DNA of 64,000 bases from Avidesulfovibrio sp964369685 (GTDB lineage: Bacteria > Desulfobacterota > Desulfovibrionia > Desulfovibrionales > Desulfovibrionaceae), in NCBI GenBank assembly GCA_964369685.1, contig CAYJFB010000009.1, forward strand, positions 1 through 64,000, read 5' to 3'. A program made the translations under genes and the position numbers. The notes below the pieces were generated by a model, which saw nothing but the letters and a program-made list of their open reading frames with translations, made no database searches and had not been told where the DNA came from. Of this stretch, positions 8,051-16,539 are shown one piece after another; within the stretch, counting starts at the first letter, position 1, and the number at the start of each line of letters is the position of its first letter.

Positions 8051-9157
8051 ATGGCTCAAGTTCGTCTTGAAAATGTCGACAAACGCTTCGCCACAAATCA
8101 TGTGCTTTCCAAGTTAAATGTGGAAGTGCCTGACGGTTCGTTTATGGTTATGGTCGGGCCTTCGGGTTGCGGCAAATCAACGGCCTTGCGTTGTATTGCC
8201 GGTCTTGAAGAAGTGAGCGACGGGCACATTTACATCGGTGATGAAGACGTCACCCACAAAGAACCCAAAGAACGCAACATCGCCATGGTTTTTCAAAACT
8301 ATGCCTTGTATCCGCATATGAACGTGTTTGAAAACATCACCTATGGTCTGAAAGTGCGTGGGGTTTCACTTGAAGAACGTAAAAAACGCGCTTTGGAAGC
8401 GGCCAAACTCTTGAGTCTTGACGGACTGTTGGAGCGGATGCCAAAACAGCTTTCAGGCGGCCAACGGCAACGTGTTGCCATGGGGCGTGCCATTGTGCGT
8501 GAACCCAGCGTGTTTTTATTTGATGAACCGCTTTCAAATCTCGATGCCAATTTACGCAACCACATGCGTATTGAGTTGCGCCGCTTGCACCAACGCCTTG
8601 CGACGACAAGTATTTATGTCACGCACGATCAAGTGGAAGCCATGACTTTGGCAGAAAAAATCCTTGTTTTGCGCGGCGGACACATCGAACAATACGGTAC
8701 ACCGGACGACATTTATCAACGCCCTGCATCAATTTTTGTGGCACGTTTTATGGGCTCGCCTTCAATGAACATGCTCCCCGTCATGCGTACAGACACAAAT
8801 GCTTTGCAACTGCCTGACGGAAACTTTTTGGCAACAAATATCTTAGCCCCGGACATTCCTCTTGCCTCGTGTGAAGGTTCGTTACTTTTGGGTGTTCGCA
8901 GCGAAGACTTGTTGCTTGATGAACAAGGTTCGCTCTGTGTGACGGTCGACATCACCGAGGCACTCGGTGCCGACACCTTGGCGCATTGTCGGTTATGTAA
9001 ACATCAGACACAACAAGGTGATCAATACAGCGATGCCTTGATTGTTGTGCGTTTACATGGACAACACCGTCCGCATCCCGGCGAAACATTGCGTTTGAGT
9101 GTGCGACAAGGCATGGGACACGCTTTTCATCGTGAAACAGAACAACGCTGTTCATAG
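8051..9157 (+). CDS. ugpC: sn-glycerol-3-phosphate ABC transporter ATP-binding protein UgpC
   Basis: Cytoplasmic ATPase of 368 residues in the MalK/UgpC class. Walker A is GPSGCGKST (residues 36-44), the Q-loop is MVFQNYALYPHM, the signature is LSGGQRQRVAMGRA, and Walker B is VFLFDEPLSNLD with the switch THDQVEAM. A C-terminal TOBE-type regulatory domain (from about residue 235, GSPSMNMLPV) is present. The frame is open upstream into ugpE, but ATG 8051 is preceded by AAAGGA and gives the canonical MAQVRLENV start. ATPases of this class are often shared between sugar-type importers, so it may serve other permeases too. Confidence 0.9.
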   Translation: MAQVRLENVDKRFATNHVLSKLNVEVPDGSFMVMVGPSGCGKSTALRCIAGLEEVSDGHIYIGDEDVTHKEPKERNIAMVFQNYALYPHMNVFENITYGLKVRGVSLEERKKRALEAAKLLSLDGLLERMPKQLSGGQRQRVAMGRAIVREPSVFLFDEPLSNLDANLRNHMRIELRRLHQRLATTSIYVTHDQVEAMTLAEKILVLRGGHIEQYGTPDDIYQRPASIFVARFMGSPSMNMLPVMRTDTNALQLPDGNFLATNILAPDIPLASCEGSLLLGVRSEDLLLDEQGSLCVTVDITEALGADTLAHCRLCKHQTQQGDQYSDALIVVRLHGQHRPHPGETLRLSVRQGMGHAFHRETEQRCS

Positions 9158-9274
9158 GTTTTTTCAGAAGTCTTTGTTTTGAATTTGATGCATAGTTTTA
9201 TTTTCAGAAGGCATTGCTATTTAAAAAGAGTTTTGTTTTCAACAGGAATCTCTCTTTGAGAAGGAGCTTTTGTG

Positions 9275-10009
9275 ATGCTTGTCCAAAACGGTCTTTTACA
9301 CTATGACACTCCTGTGGGGATTTTATGTACAGACAGCACGTTTGCCAAACCCATAGGTCAATTGCGTAATCCTTTGACTTTTGATTTTCCCATTGCCTGT
9401 AAGGTGTTAAAGGGCGTCAATGTCACGCATCTTTTTGACGATCCGCACAAACACCTTGAGGCCTTTGTCCAAGCAGCCAAAGAACTTGAGGCAGAAGGCG
9501 TCAGAGCGATTGTGGGCAGTTGTGGATTTATGGCTGTTTTTCAAGAAGCGGTCAGTTGTGCGGTAAAGGTTCCTGTGTGTATGTCTGCGTTGATACAGTT
9601 GCCGCTGATTGAAACGTTACACGGAAAAACAGCTCGAATCGGTGTGTTGACCGCCAACGCTCCAGCTTTGACCAAGGCGCATTTTCTTTGTTCTGCTGTG
9701 GATGAAGCTTTTTTTGAGCGTCTTTATATCAAAGGCATGGAAACAAGCCCGTATTTTCGGCAAACAATTATTGAGAGTGCCAATGATTGTATGGATACTG
9801 AGCTGTTGGCGGAGGAAATTGCCGTGACAGCCGAAAAAATGGTTAAAGAACACGGTCTTGACGCGTTGCTTTTTGAATGCACGGATCTTTGTGCGTTTGG
9901 TCAACGTGTGCAGAAGCGGATTGGCATTCCTGTTTATGACATCAATGCATTGATTGAATATATGGCTTTTTGTGTACGTCGCAAACCGTATATTCATCCT
10001 TATATGTGA
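9275..10009 (+). CDS. Aspartate/glutamate racemase superfamily protein
   Basis: Protein of about 244 residues with the Asp/Glu/hydantoin racemase fold. One catalytic-type Cys lies in AIVGSCGFMAVFQEA and the second candidate in DALLFECTDLCAFG, the two-Cys arrangement of these cofactor-independent racemases and related decarboxylases. IGVLTANAPALTKAHF is also family-typical. It could be an amino acid racemase, hydantoin racemase or maleate isomerase-like enzyme; the sequence does not decide. AAGGAG at 9261-9266 serves ATG 9275 (GTG 9272 is three bases earlier). It follows ugpC by about 115 bp and probably has its own promoter. Confidence 0.75.
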   Translation: MLVQNGLLHYDTPVGILCTDSTFAKPIGQLRNPLTFDFPIACKVLKGVNVTHLFDDPHKHLEAFVQAAKELEAEGVRAIVGSCGFMAVFQEAVSCAVKVPVCMSALIQLPLIETLHGKTARIGVLTANAPALTKAHFLCSAVDEAFFERLYIKGMETSPYFRQTIIESANDCMDTELLAEEIAVTAEKMVKEHGLDALLFECTDLCAFGQRVQKRIGIPVYDINALIEYMAFCVRRKPYIHPYM

Positions 10010-10117
10010 GAACTACAACACCAAACAGTGTGTGTTTCCGATCATGTAAACAGATGAGCAATGGTTGCAATGAGACATGATTATCAGAGAAAGAAGACTT
10101 TTTGAAGGAAAGAACCC

Positions 10118-10960
10118 ATGAGCAAACAGGCTGTGCCTACAATTGAAAACTTTGGTGAAAAATGGTTAATCCTGTGTAATAATCCTGCCGAAGAAGTGCC
10201 GCGTTTGCTTCCTCTTGTGCTTGAAAAAGGGGCAACACGTGAGGCGTGGCGTGTTGACGGCGGTTCAACAGCCACCATGCTTATGGTTTATCCTTTAGAC
10301 GCGCCGTTGCGTACGGGGCTTTTGTTGCATGGCAAACCGGGTGAACTCATGCCTGTGTCTTTATTTCCTTTTCTTGAAGGGTTGCCCAATGATCTGACGG
10401 TAGAACAGGTGCAACCGTGGACACAAGGTGTGGAAGCGACCGTATGGCTCAGCCGTGAGCCAGAAAAAAGCCCGTTGACAGTCTATACGCCGTTGTTTTT
10501 TCGCGATAAGGACATGCTGACGCTTGGTGTACAACACACGTTCTTGTTGTCGGGTTTGGCTTCAGGGGTGCGTCGTGCGTTGCTTGACGAGTTGAGTGTG
10601 ACGGAAGGGCCGCAGTTTGAAGCGTATGCCGAAGAATGGTTGAGTGAAAATCCGGGAAAAAGTCGTATTGATGTTCCGCAATTGCGGATTTCATTACAGG
10701 GCGCACGGATTATGCAAAGCACAGAACGAGGACCTTGTGAATATCAATTACGCGCGCCCATATCTTCTGTGGAAGAAACAACATTTGCCGATGAAACCGT
10801 CTATATTTTTGGCATGGAGTTTGATTTAGAAAGCGAAAACCCTCTGCGTTTTTCCATGTATGTTCCTAAAAAAGTATGTAAGCTCGAAGATCCAAAAATC
10901 GGCGATGAAATCGACGCGTTGGTGTGGTTGCAAGGACGAATTGTTGACATGCCTGCATAA
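10118..10960 (+). CDS. Protein of unknown function, 280 aa
   Basis: I do not recognise this family. It is a soluble protein without signal peptide or membrane helix, rich in acidic residues and Pro. A central segment (LRISLQGARIMQSTERGPCEYQLRAPISSV, read as separate strands) and the C-terminal part ending IGDEIDALVWLQGRIVD look all-beta. The last 70 residues could be an OB-like or PilZ-like barrel, but no diagnostic motif is seen. AAGGAA precedes the ATG by seven bases and codon use matches the neighbours, so it is a real gene. It lies between a racemase-like gene and comF, with 36 bp to the next frame. Confidence 0.7.
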   Translation: MSKQAVPTIENFGEKWLILCNNPAEEVPRLLPLVLEKGATREAWRVDGGSTATMLMVYPLDAPLRTGLLLHGKPGELMPVSLFPFLEGLPNDLTVEQVQPWTQGVEATVWLSREPEKSPLTVYTPLFFRDKDMLTLGVQHTFLLSGLASGVRRALLDELSVTEGPQFEAYAEEWLSENPGKSRIDVPQLRISLQGARIMQSTERGPCEYQLRAPISSVEETTFADETVYIFGMEFDLESENPLRFSMYVPKKVCKLEDPKIGDEIDALVWLQGRIVDMPA

Positions 10961-10995
10961 TACTTTTTTAGAATAGACGTTTCGTTTTTCCGGAC

Positions 10996-11823
10996 ATGGG
11001 CTTCAAAGCCTCTAAGAGATGCGTTGAACGCGGCGGAGAGCTTGTGAATTATTCTTTGCTTGCTCAAAAGATATGGAACAGTTGTTTGTTCCATGAGCGA
11101 CGTTGCACGGCGTGTCACAGTCCTTTTGTACCTCACAGCGCAACAACGCGCACTGCAAACATTCATAGCAGCGACGCGTTGTTTTGTTCTTCTTGTTTGT
11201 GTCGACTTACTGCAACAGGCAAGGGGCGATGTATCCGTTGTGCCATGCCTTTGGTAGGAAATGCATCTCGCCTTTGTGGGGAGTGTCTTTTTTCTTCGTC
11301 GCCTTGGGATGGTTTTGTTGCGGTGGGCAGCTATGAAGGCGTATTGCGTGAATTAATTTTACGAGGCAAACGACTCGGAGACAGAGCGGCGCTGGATGCC
11401 TTGGGTCAATTGCTTGCCGAAACATGGCTACAGCACGACGCCGCCGACAAAACTGAATACATCGTTCCGTTGCCTGCACACCCCAAACGTTTACTTGAAC
11501 GGGGTTTCAATCAATGCTTGGAATTGGCGCGCCCCATGGGGGCCTACTTGGGTTTGCCCATACAACACCAATGGTTGTTTCGTAAACGAGAATCAGGACT
11601 CACACAACAAGGCCTTTCACCAAGCGCACGACATAGCACTGTGCAAAACGCATTTGTGGCTTCACCGAATGTGTTTGGAAGACGTTTATTGCTGGTGGAT
11701 GATGTCCTGACGACAGGAGCCACACTTCGACATGCCGTCTGCTGTTTGAAAAAACAGGGGGCAACACATGTTGATGTGGCAGTGGTTGGACGCGCTACGT
11801 TTTCTTTCAACGCTCTGTCTTGA
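10996..11823 (+). CDS. ComF family protein (phosphoribosyltransferase fold)
   Basis: The first 110 residues are rich in Cys pairs (RRCTACHSPF, FCSSCLCRL, GRCIRCAMPL, RLCGECLF), as in the zinc-binding N-terminus of ComF/GntX proteins. A PRTase domain follows, with YIVPLPAHPKRLLERGFNQ, the typical loop KRESGLTQQGLSPSAR (family form: R....Q..L....R) and the PRPP-binding LLLVDDVLTTGATL. ComF takes part in DNA uptake in some bacteria; in many others the role is unclear. No other competence genes are near. The ATG at 10996 has no clear Shine-Dalgarno, so the start may lie later (GTG or TTG near 11040-11075). Confidence 0.85.
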   Translation: MGFKASKRCVERGGELVNYSLLAQKIWNSCLFHERRCTACHSPFVPHSATTRTANIHSSDALFCSSCLCRLTATGKGRCIRCAMPLVGNASRLCGECLFSSSPWDGFVAVGSYEGVLRELILRGKRLGDRAALDALGQLLAETWLQHDAADKTEYIVPLPAHPKRLLERGFNQCLELARPMGAYLGLPIQHQWLFRKRESGLTQQGLSPSARHSTVQNAFVASPNVFGRRLLLVDDVLTTGATLRHAVCCLKKQGATHVDVAVVGRATFSFNALS

Positions 11824-11911
11824 TTTTCTTGAAGGAACAAATATTGTCATGAGCCACTCTGCCATTTCACGCTTTCTTCTACAGGAAAAAAAAGAAAGGA
11901 ACCCTGAGACC

Positions 11912-13279
11912 ATGATAACAAAGGCAACAATCCTTGTTGTAGATGATGACGAAGGCCACCGTGGCATGTTGCGCATGTTGTTGCGCGGTTGGGGTTATGC
12001 CACTGATGAGGCGATATCCGGACGTGAGGCTGTTGAGAAGGCAACCACACAGCCTTACGATGCCATTTTGTCCGACATTCGCATGGCAGAAAAAGCCGAC
12101 GGCATTACAGCCATGCGAGAAATTTTGGCACACAATCCATCCATCCCCGTAGTGATGATGACGGGGTATTCTTCAGTTGAAACAGCTGTGGAAGCTTTGC
12201 GTTTCGGGGCATATGATTATTTAATGAAACCATTGGATTTTGATGAATTGAAGCGAGTTTTGGAACATGCCTTGGCGCATTGTTTGCTTGGCGAAAAACC
12301 AATCTCACGCGAAGCTCCGCAAGACAACACCATTCTGGGACGCAGCCTTGCCATGTGTGAGCTTGTGGATTTGATAGCCACGGTGGCGCCTTCCGAGGCC
12401 ACGGTGTTGATTACGGGCGAATCGGGCACGGGAAAAGAATTGGTTGCCCGTGCTATTCAGCAAGCAGGGAACCGCAGTAACAAACCTTTTGTGACCATCA
12501 ATTGTGCGGCACTGAATGAATCGCTTTTGGAGTCAGAGTTGTTTGGTCATGAGAAGGGCGCGTTTACGGGAGCCGAGCGACGGCGTGAAGGTCGTTTTGT
12601 TCAAGCACATGAAGGCACGTTATTTCTTGATGAAATAGGCGAATTGCCTTTGCAACTTCAGGCGAAGTTATTACGCGCATTACAACAAGGCGAAATTCAA
12701 CGGGTTGGAAGTGATACGCCATTAACAGTGGATGTGCGTTTAATTGCGGCGACCAATCGAGATTTGCGTCATGAAGCACAGGAAGGACGTTTTCGCGAAG
12801 ATTTGTATTATCGCTTGAATGTGATTGGTTTGGAAGTGCCTGCATTGCGCAAACGTCGCGAAGATATTCCTCTTTTGGCGACGGCGTTTTTGACGCGTTT
12901 TGCAACAAGTAATCGAAAAACAATCAAGGGTTTTTCACCGCGTGCCATGGATTTATTGTTGCATTATGGGTGGCCGGGTAATGTTCGGGAATTGGAAAAT
13001 ACAATTGAGCGAGCTGTGATTCTTTGTGCCGGAGATTATGTATCGGAAAACGATTTGCCTTTGGTTGTGCGTCAAAATGCGATCTCGTCGGATTTGATAC
13101 CGCAGAATTCATCGGAATTGTCTACAAATGAAGTGCGTTCTCTTGAAGAAATTGAACGCCAAGCCATCATGAATGCGCTCAAAGCCCTTGATGACAATAA
13201 AAGTGAAGCGGCACGACGACTTGGTATTACGCGTGCCACACTCCACAATAAACTGCGTCGCTACGGACACGACAGCTAA
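11912..13279 (+). CDS. Sigma-54-dependent response regulator (NtrC/ZraR type)
   Basis: Residues 1-125 are a receiver domain with the acidic pocket DDD at 11-13, phospho-acceptor D55 in AILSDIRM, and T/K at MMTGYSS and MKPLDF. Residues about 140-375 are a sigma-54 AAA+ domain: Walker A GESGTGKE (near 168), the sigma-54 contact loop GAFTGA (near 215), Walker B FLDEIGE, and an R-finger region. The C-terminus is a Fis-type HTH (KSEAARRLGITRATLHNKL). The total of 455 aa is normal. The frame is open for 48 codons upstream, overlapping comF; ATG 11912 starts the receiver domain exactly, with AAAGGA 11 bases before. No histidine kinase gene is adjacent, so this is an orphan regulator whose targets are unknown. 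Confidence 0.9.
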   Translation: MITKATILVVDDDEGHRGMLRMLLRGWGYATDEAISGREAVEKATTQPYDAILSDIRMAEKADGITAMREILAHNPSIPVVMMTGYSSVETAVEALRFGAYDYLMKPLDFDELKRVLEHALAHCLLGEKPISREAPQDNTILGRSLAMCELVDLIATVAPSEATVLITGESGTGKELVARAIQQAGNRSNKPFVTINCAALNESLLESELFGHEKGAFTGAERRREGRFVQAHEGTLFLDEIGELPLQLQAKLLRALQQGEIQRVGSDTPLTVDVRLIAATNRDLRHEAQEGRFREDLYYRLNVIGLEVPALRKRREDIPLLATAFLTRFATSNRKTIKGFSPRAMDLLLHYGWPGNVRELENTIERAVILCAGDYVSENDLPLVVRQNAISSDLIPQNSSELSTNEVRSLEEIERQAIMNALKALDDNKSEAARRLGITRATLHNKLRRYGHDS

Positions 13280-13342
13280 GCAACACGGCACAACCATTCA
13301 ACAAATCAATTCAATTGAACGATTTGAAAAATATAATACTTG

Positions 13343-13378
13343 TTTTTTCTGAGGAGGCTTTGTCGCCTCCCCAAAAAA
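13343..13378. terminator. Palindromic hairpin between convergent genes
   Basis: GGAGGC-TTTGTC-GCCTCC, extended by TTTTTT on the left and AAAAAA on the right. It lies between the response regulator (plus) and the end of the oxidoreductase operon (minus). Position fits a bidirectional terminator, though the U-tract precedes the stem on both strands rather than following it. Confidence 0.6.
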
Positions 13379-13387
13379 CATCAACTA

Positions 13388-14773
13388 TTATTCCAAAGCG
13401 GCTTGACAATATTGTTCCAAGGAGACAGGCCTAAAGGGTTGACGAATGTGCAACATGCCCACGTCTTTTGGACTGACTTTTTGTGCGTTGGCGGCAATTT
13501 CTGCCAATGCAGAGCCACACATCCGTCCCTGGCATTGTCCCATTCCGCAACGGGTAAAGCGTTTTATTTCATTAATTTCTCGATAGCCGTCCGCGACTGC
13601 GCGGCGGATGTCTCCTGCCGTCACGCATTCACAACGACACACAATCGTTTCATCGACAACATCAAACAGATTCGGGTGTGGTGCAAAAGCGTGTCGCAAC
13701 CAGTCTCGAGTCAGTTTTATGCGTAGCAAGGCTTTTTGCGTTTTTTTACTGTGGTGAGCCGCGTCTGACGGCGTAATCATACCCACTTGCTCAGCGATCC
13801 TGATGCCTGTCAGATGTCCTTTCAACAGGCTTGCATCACCACCCAAAACACCGCTGCCGTCGCCGCTGACATACACATTGGGAAGGCTTGTTGCACCATA
13901 GATATCACTTTTCGGATACCAAACACGTTGGACACCATCCCAAACGTGCTCTGCACCCATAGATTGTAGAATGTGTGTACGAGGAATAATGTTTTCATGA
14001 CGTAACAGCAGATTTGTTGCAATGGTGTATTCTTTTTTATCGACAGTATAAATAACGCGCTCGACGTGTCCGTCGCCTTCGGCACGGATATTTGTCACGC
14101 CTGCAATACGACGCACACGTTTGGTTTGCAACGTGTGCCAAGCCATCCGTAACCCCTTCAATAAATACGGCGGATCGAACAACGCCGCAGGCATACTCAA
14201 GGCTTGACTGCGAGCGTTCAAAGAACCCGTATCAAGCCATGCCGCAATCTCAATGCCTGCATTCAATAAATGCTCGGCCAACAATAAAATCAACGGACCG
14301 TTGCCTGCCAACACAACAGATGTTGCAAAAAGTTTACTCATGCGTCCACCTGAACGCAACAAAATATCGGCACCGCCGGCACCCATAACACCCGGCAAGG
14401 TCCAACCGAAAAACGGAACAGGACGTTCCATCCCCCCTGTCGCAACCAACACATGTTGTGCCGCAAAGGTTTTGGCTTCACCGTTGATGGTACAATACGC
14501 TTTGTGCGGTTCGAGCCCCCATACAGTACAATTCGGGTGATAAACAACCCCCGATGCACGGAAATCGTGTACCAGTTGAAGGCCTTGCTCACGTTCTTTG
14601 CTATCCATCAGCGCTTGTGTTAACGGGCTTTCAATAGTACGAAAATATTGTCCTCCCAAGGAAGCTTGTTCATCCAATACAACGACATCCAAGCCAAAGG
14701 AACGCGCGCTCACTGCGGCCGAAAGGCCGGCAGGCCCCGCTCCGACGACCAAAAGATCCATTTGTCTTTCCAT
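13388..14773 (-). CDS. NAD(P)/FAD-dependent oxidoreductase with C-terminal [2Fe-2S] BFD-like domain (HcnB/OoxA-like alpha subunit)
   Basis: About 461 residues. The FAD-binding GxGxxG motif is VVGAGPAGLSAA at the N-terminus. A second nucleotide-binding site follows, with VLVATGGMERPVPFFGWTLPGV, a phrase characteristic of the alpha subunits of opine oxidase, D-hydroxyproline dehydrogenase and HCN synthase. The C-terminus has CRCECVTAGDIRRAV and CGMGQCQGRMC, the BFD-like [2Fe-2S] cysteines. The frame is open upstream, but ATG 14773 overlaps the stop of the [2Fe-2S] subunit gene by one base, implying translational coupling. Together with the next two genes it forms a membrane-associated amine/imino-acid dehydrogenase; the acceptor is probably the quinone pool in an anaerobe (inference). 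The substrate is unknown. Confidence 0.85.
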   Translation of the reverse strand: MERQMDLLVVGAGPAGLSAAVSARSFGLDVVVLDEQASLGGQYFRTIESPLTQALMDSKEREQGLQLVHDFRASGVVYHPNCTVWGLEPHKAYCTINGEAKTFAAQHVLVATGGMERPVPFFGWTLPGVMGAGGADILLRSGGRMSKLFATSVVLAGNGPLILLLAEHLLNAGIEIAAWLDTGSLNARSQALSMPAALFDPPYLLKGLRMAWHTLQTKRVRRIAGVTNIRAEGDGHVERVIYTVDKKEYTIATNLLLRHENIIPRTHILQSMGAEHVWDGVQRVWYPKSDIYGATSLPNVYVSGDGSGVLGGDASLLKGHLTGIRIAEQVGMITPSDAAHHSKKTQKALLRIKLTRDWLRHAFAPHPNLFDVVDETIVCRCECVTAGDIRRAVADGYREINEIKRFTRCGMGQCQGRMCGSALAEIAANAQKVSPKDVGMLHIRQPFRPVSLEQYCQAALE

Positions 14774-15057
14774 TATTTCGGCTCCGAGGGCTGCAGTTGT
14801 CGACGAATAACCATGCCTTCTTCGACAGACACAAGACATGACTGAACATTCGCTTGACCGTTTATTTCCATAAGACATTCAAAACAAACACCCATTAAAC
14901 AGTACGGTGCGCGAGCCGAACCGTCGACAGGATGAACCATCGTTTGTACGGGGTGCGCGTGCCCGAGCACTGCCGCAGCAACACTGATTCCCACAGGAAC
15001 ATCCATAGGCACATCATCAAAATAAATACGTACTGTTGAGACAGAATTCTTTTGCAT
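14773..15057 (-). CDS. (2Fe-2S)-binding protein, small subunit of amino acid/opine dehydrogenase
   Basis: Small protein of 94 residues. The motif APYCLMGVCFECLMEING matches the CxxGxCxxC-type plant ferredoxin loop of HcnA/OoxX-like gamma subunits, with a further Cys in VQSCLVSV. It begins with a short beta segment (TVRIYFDDVPMDVPVG), as ferredoxin-fold subunits do. It should carry electrons between the two flavin subunits encoded on either side. It lies 66 bases after the FAD oxidase gene and its stop overlaps the next start. Confidence 0.87.
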   Translation of the reverse strand: MQKNSVSTVRIYFDDVPMDVPVGISVAAAVLGHAHPVQTMVHPVDGSARAPYCLMGVCFECLMEINGQANVQSCLVSVEEGMVIRRQLQPSEPK

Positions 15058-15123
15058 AGTGGCAAGCCTCTTCGAACGTTACGGAGTGATGCGAAAAATC
15101 AAAACAGCAAAGAAGCCCTCTTC

Positions 15124-16248
15124 TTATACCGAATATCCAAACCGCGCCAAAGTCATGCCTTTGGCTGTTTCAGGCAGCGCACCGCCCAAGATGAACTCAG
15201 GCAACAAACGTGCGTGTACCGCAGCCAAGGTGACGGCACTGTGTGTTGCGATCACATAGGCATCGGGATGATTTGGTAATTGACTGTAAATCGCCATGCC
15301 GTCATCGGGCATCACTCGCAAACCACTCCATGTTCTTATTATCCTTCGTTGCCCCAATGCGGGCCATACATCAAGCGCCCAACGCCCTTCAATCGCAACC
15401 GAAGACGGAATCACATCACCATCGTGTCCCACCGTTTCATGACGAAAACCAATAATCGTTGTCCCACCAAATGTCTGACAAACACCCAAAACAGGAATCG
15501 GCATGATAAAAGGCATCCGTTCAACCAATAAAACCTGCCCTTTATCGGGAAAAAGAGGGAGCGAAGGCATGGCAAAATGAACCAAATGACGATTTGCCAA
15601 TCCACCTGCCAAAACCAACCGTTTACAGCGCATGGCACCGTTGGTTGTGACGACATGATAGCCACCGCCTGCAAGAGGTTCAATCGAGTTGGCTGTCGTA
15701 TGAAAATGCGTGCTCACTCCGCTGTGTTTCAAACAAAGATGCAACGCTCGCAAAAAGGCCAAAGGATCAATCAATCCATCTTCTTCACACCACGCCGCGC
15801 CAACAACCTTGGGGCCAAAAGGCACATGGGGGACAAGACGCTCCAACGCCGTGCGCTCGATCATTTCACCGCGGTATTCGCCGAGTGCGTCACGCAAGGT
15901 GTCAAGGTATGCTCCACGCTTTGTATATTCTTCTTCACCGACACAAGGAATTACACCACCTAAAAAACTGGACGCAATCTTTATGCCCGAGCACGCCTCC
16001 ACCTCTTCCAACAATTGTGGGAAAAGCCGTGCAGACATAAAGCCCCACTTGGCATACTCAGGTAAATGAGCAAATTTGGACTGACACCAAACCATACCCA
16101 CATTGGTGCGTGAAGCCATATGGGCGGGAGCAAGCGCATCAATAAGCGCAACCCGTTGCCCCGAGCTACTCAAGCCGTAGGCCAACGCTGCACCCGTCAC
16201 CCCACCGCCAATAATCAAGATGTCATATTCTCTTGTCTTATTTTGCAT
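15124..16248 (-). CDS. FAD-dependent amino/imino acid oxidase (DadA/HcnC-like beta subunit)
   Basis: About 374 residues of the DAO superfamily. YDILIIGGGVTGAALAYGLS at the N-terminus is the FAD-binding Rossmann motif, and ALIDALAPAHMASRTN is the following acidic strand and His/Ser FAD contact. GLIDPLAFLRAL and the C-terminal TWSGLRVMPDD and ATHSAVTLAAVHARLL are typical of glycine/sarcosine/D-amino-acid oxidases and of the catalytic subunit of D-hydroxyproline or opine dehydrogenase. GGAGG lies 11 bases before ATG 16248; a GTG four codons earlier overlaps that site and is unlikely. It is the catalytic subunit of the complex encoded with the two downstream genes. Exact substrate cannot be read from the sequence. 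Confidence 0.85.
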   Translation of the reverse strand: MQNKTREYDILIIGGGVTGAALAYGLSSSGQRVALIDALAPAHMASRTNVGMVWCQSKFAHLPEYAKWGFMSARLFPQLLEEVEACSGIKIASSFLGGVIPCVGEEEYTKRGAYLDTLRDALGEYRGEMIERTALERLVPHVPFGPKVVGAAWCEEDGLIDPLAFLRALHLCLKHSGVSTHFHTTANSIEPLAGGGYHVVTTNGAMRCKRLVLAGGLANRHLVHFAMPSLPLFPDKGQVLLVERMPFIMPIPVLGVCQTFGGTTIIGFRHETVGHDGDVIPSSVAIEGRWALDVWPALGQRRIIRTWSGLRVMPDDGMAIYSQLPNHPDAYVIATHSAVTLAAVHARLLPEFILGGALPETAKGMTLARFGYSV

Positions 16249-16539
16249 ACAACATTCCACCTCCGAGTACCTTTTGCCTTATTTTTAGAGCTTGTCGTCA
16301 AATTTCACAATTTTCGTTCTGTCATGTGTCTCTGGATACGATGCCTTCAAAAAGCTTGTCTGGTATTGTGATTGAACATGCGCGATATGATGATATGAAT
16401 CTAAAGTATGTTTTGATATTTATTATAATATATTGAGTGTGTTTTGGAATATTTTATATAATCATATGATGAGAGATTATGGAAAAAATTCTGGGGGAAA
16501 TCATTTCCCCCAGAAAAAGAGAAAGCGTTTCAAAAAAGA
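16249..16539. other. Intergenic region with transporter-gene terminator
   Basis: About 290 bp between the TctC stop and the oxidase start, both on the minus strand. It contains the hairpin at 16489-16515 and an AT-rich stretch with TATAATATATTG around 16425. No gene is seen. The oxidoreductase genes may be expressed by read-through or from a promoter here. Confidence 0.5.
16482..16515 (-). terminator. Rho-independent terminator after tctC
   Basis: The perfect palindrome TTCTGGGGGAAAT-C-ATTTCCCCCAGAA is followed on the minus strand by TTTTTTCC. It lies 25 bases after the TctC stop, so it may attenuate transcription into the downstream oxidoreductase genes. Confidence 0.8.

Noticed and set aside
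14505..14530. GGTTCGAGCCCC-like sequence as a tRNA T-loop
   Set aside because: It lies inside the coding sequence of the alpha oxidoreductase, and no acceptor or anticodon stem can be formed around it. I found no tRNA in the window.
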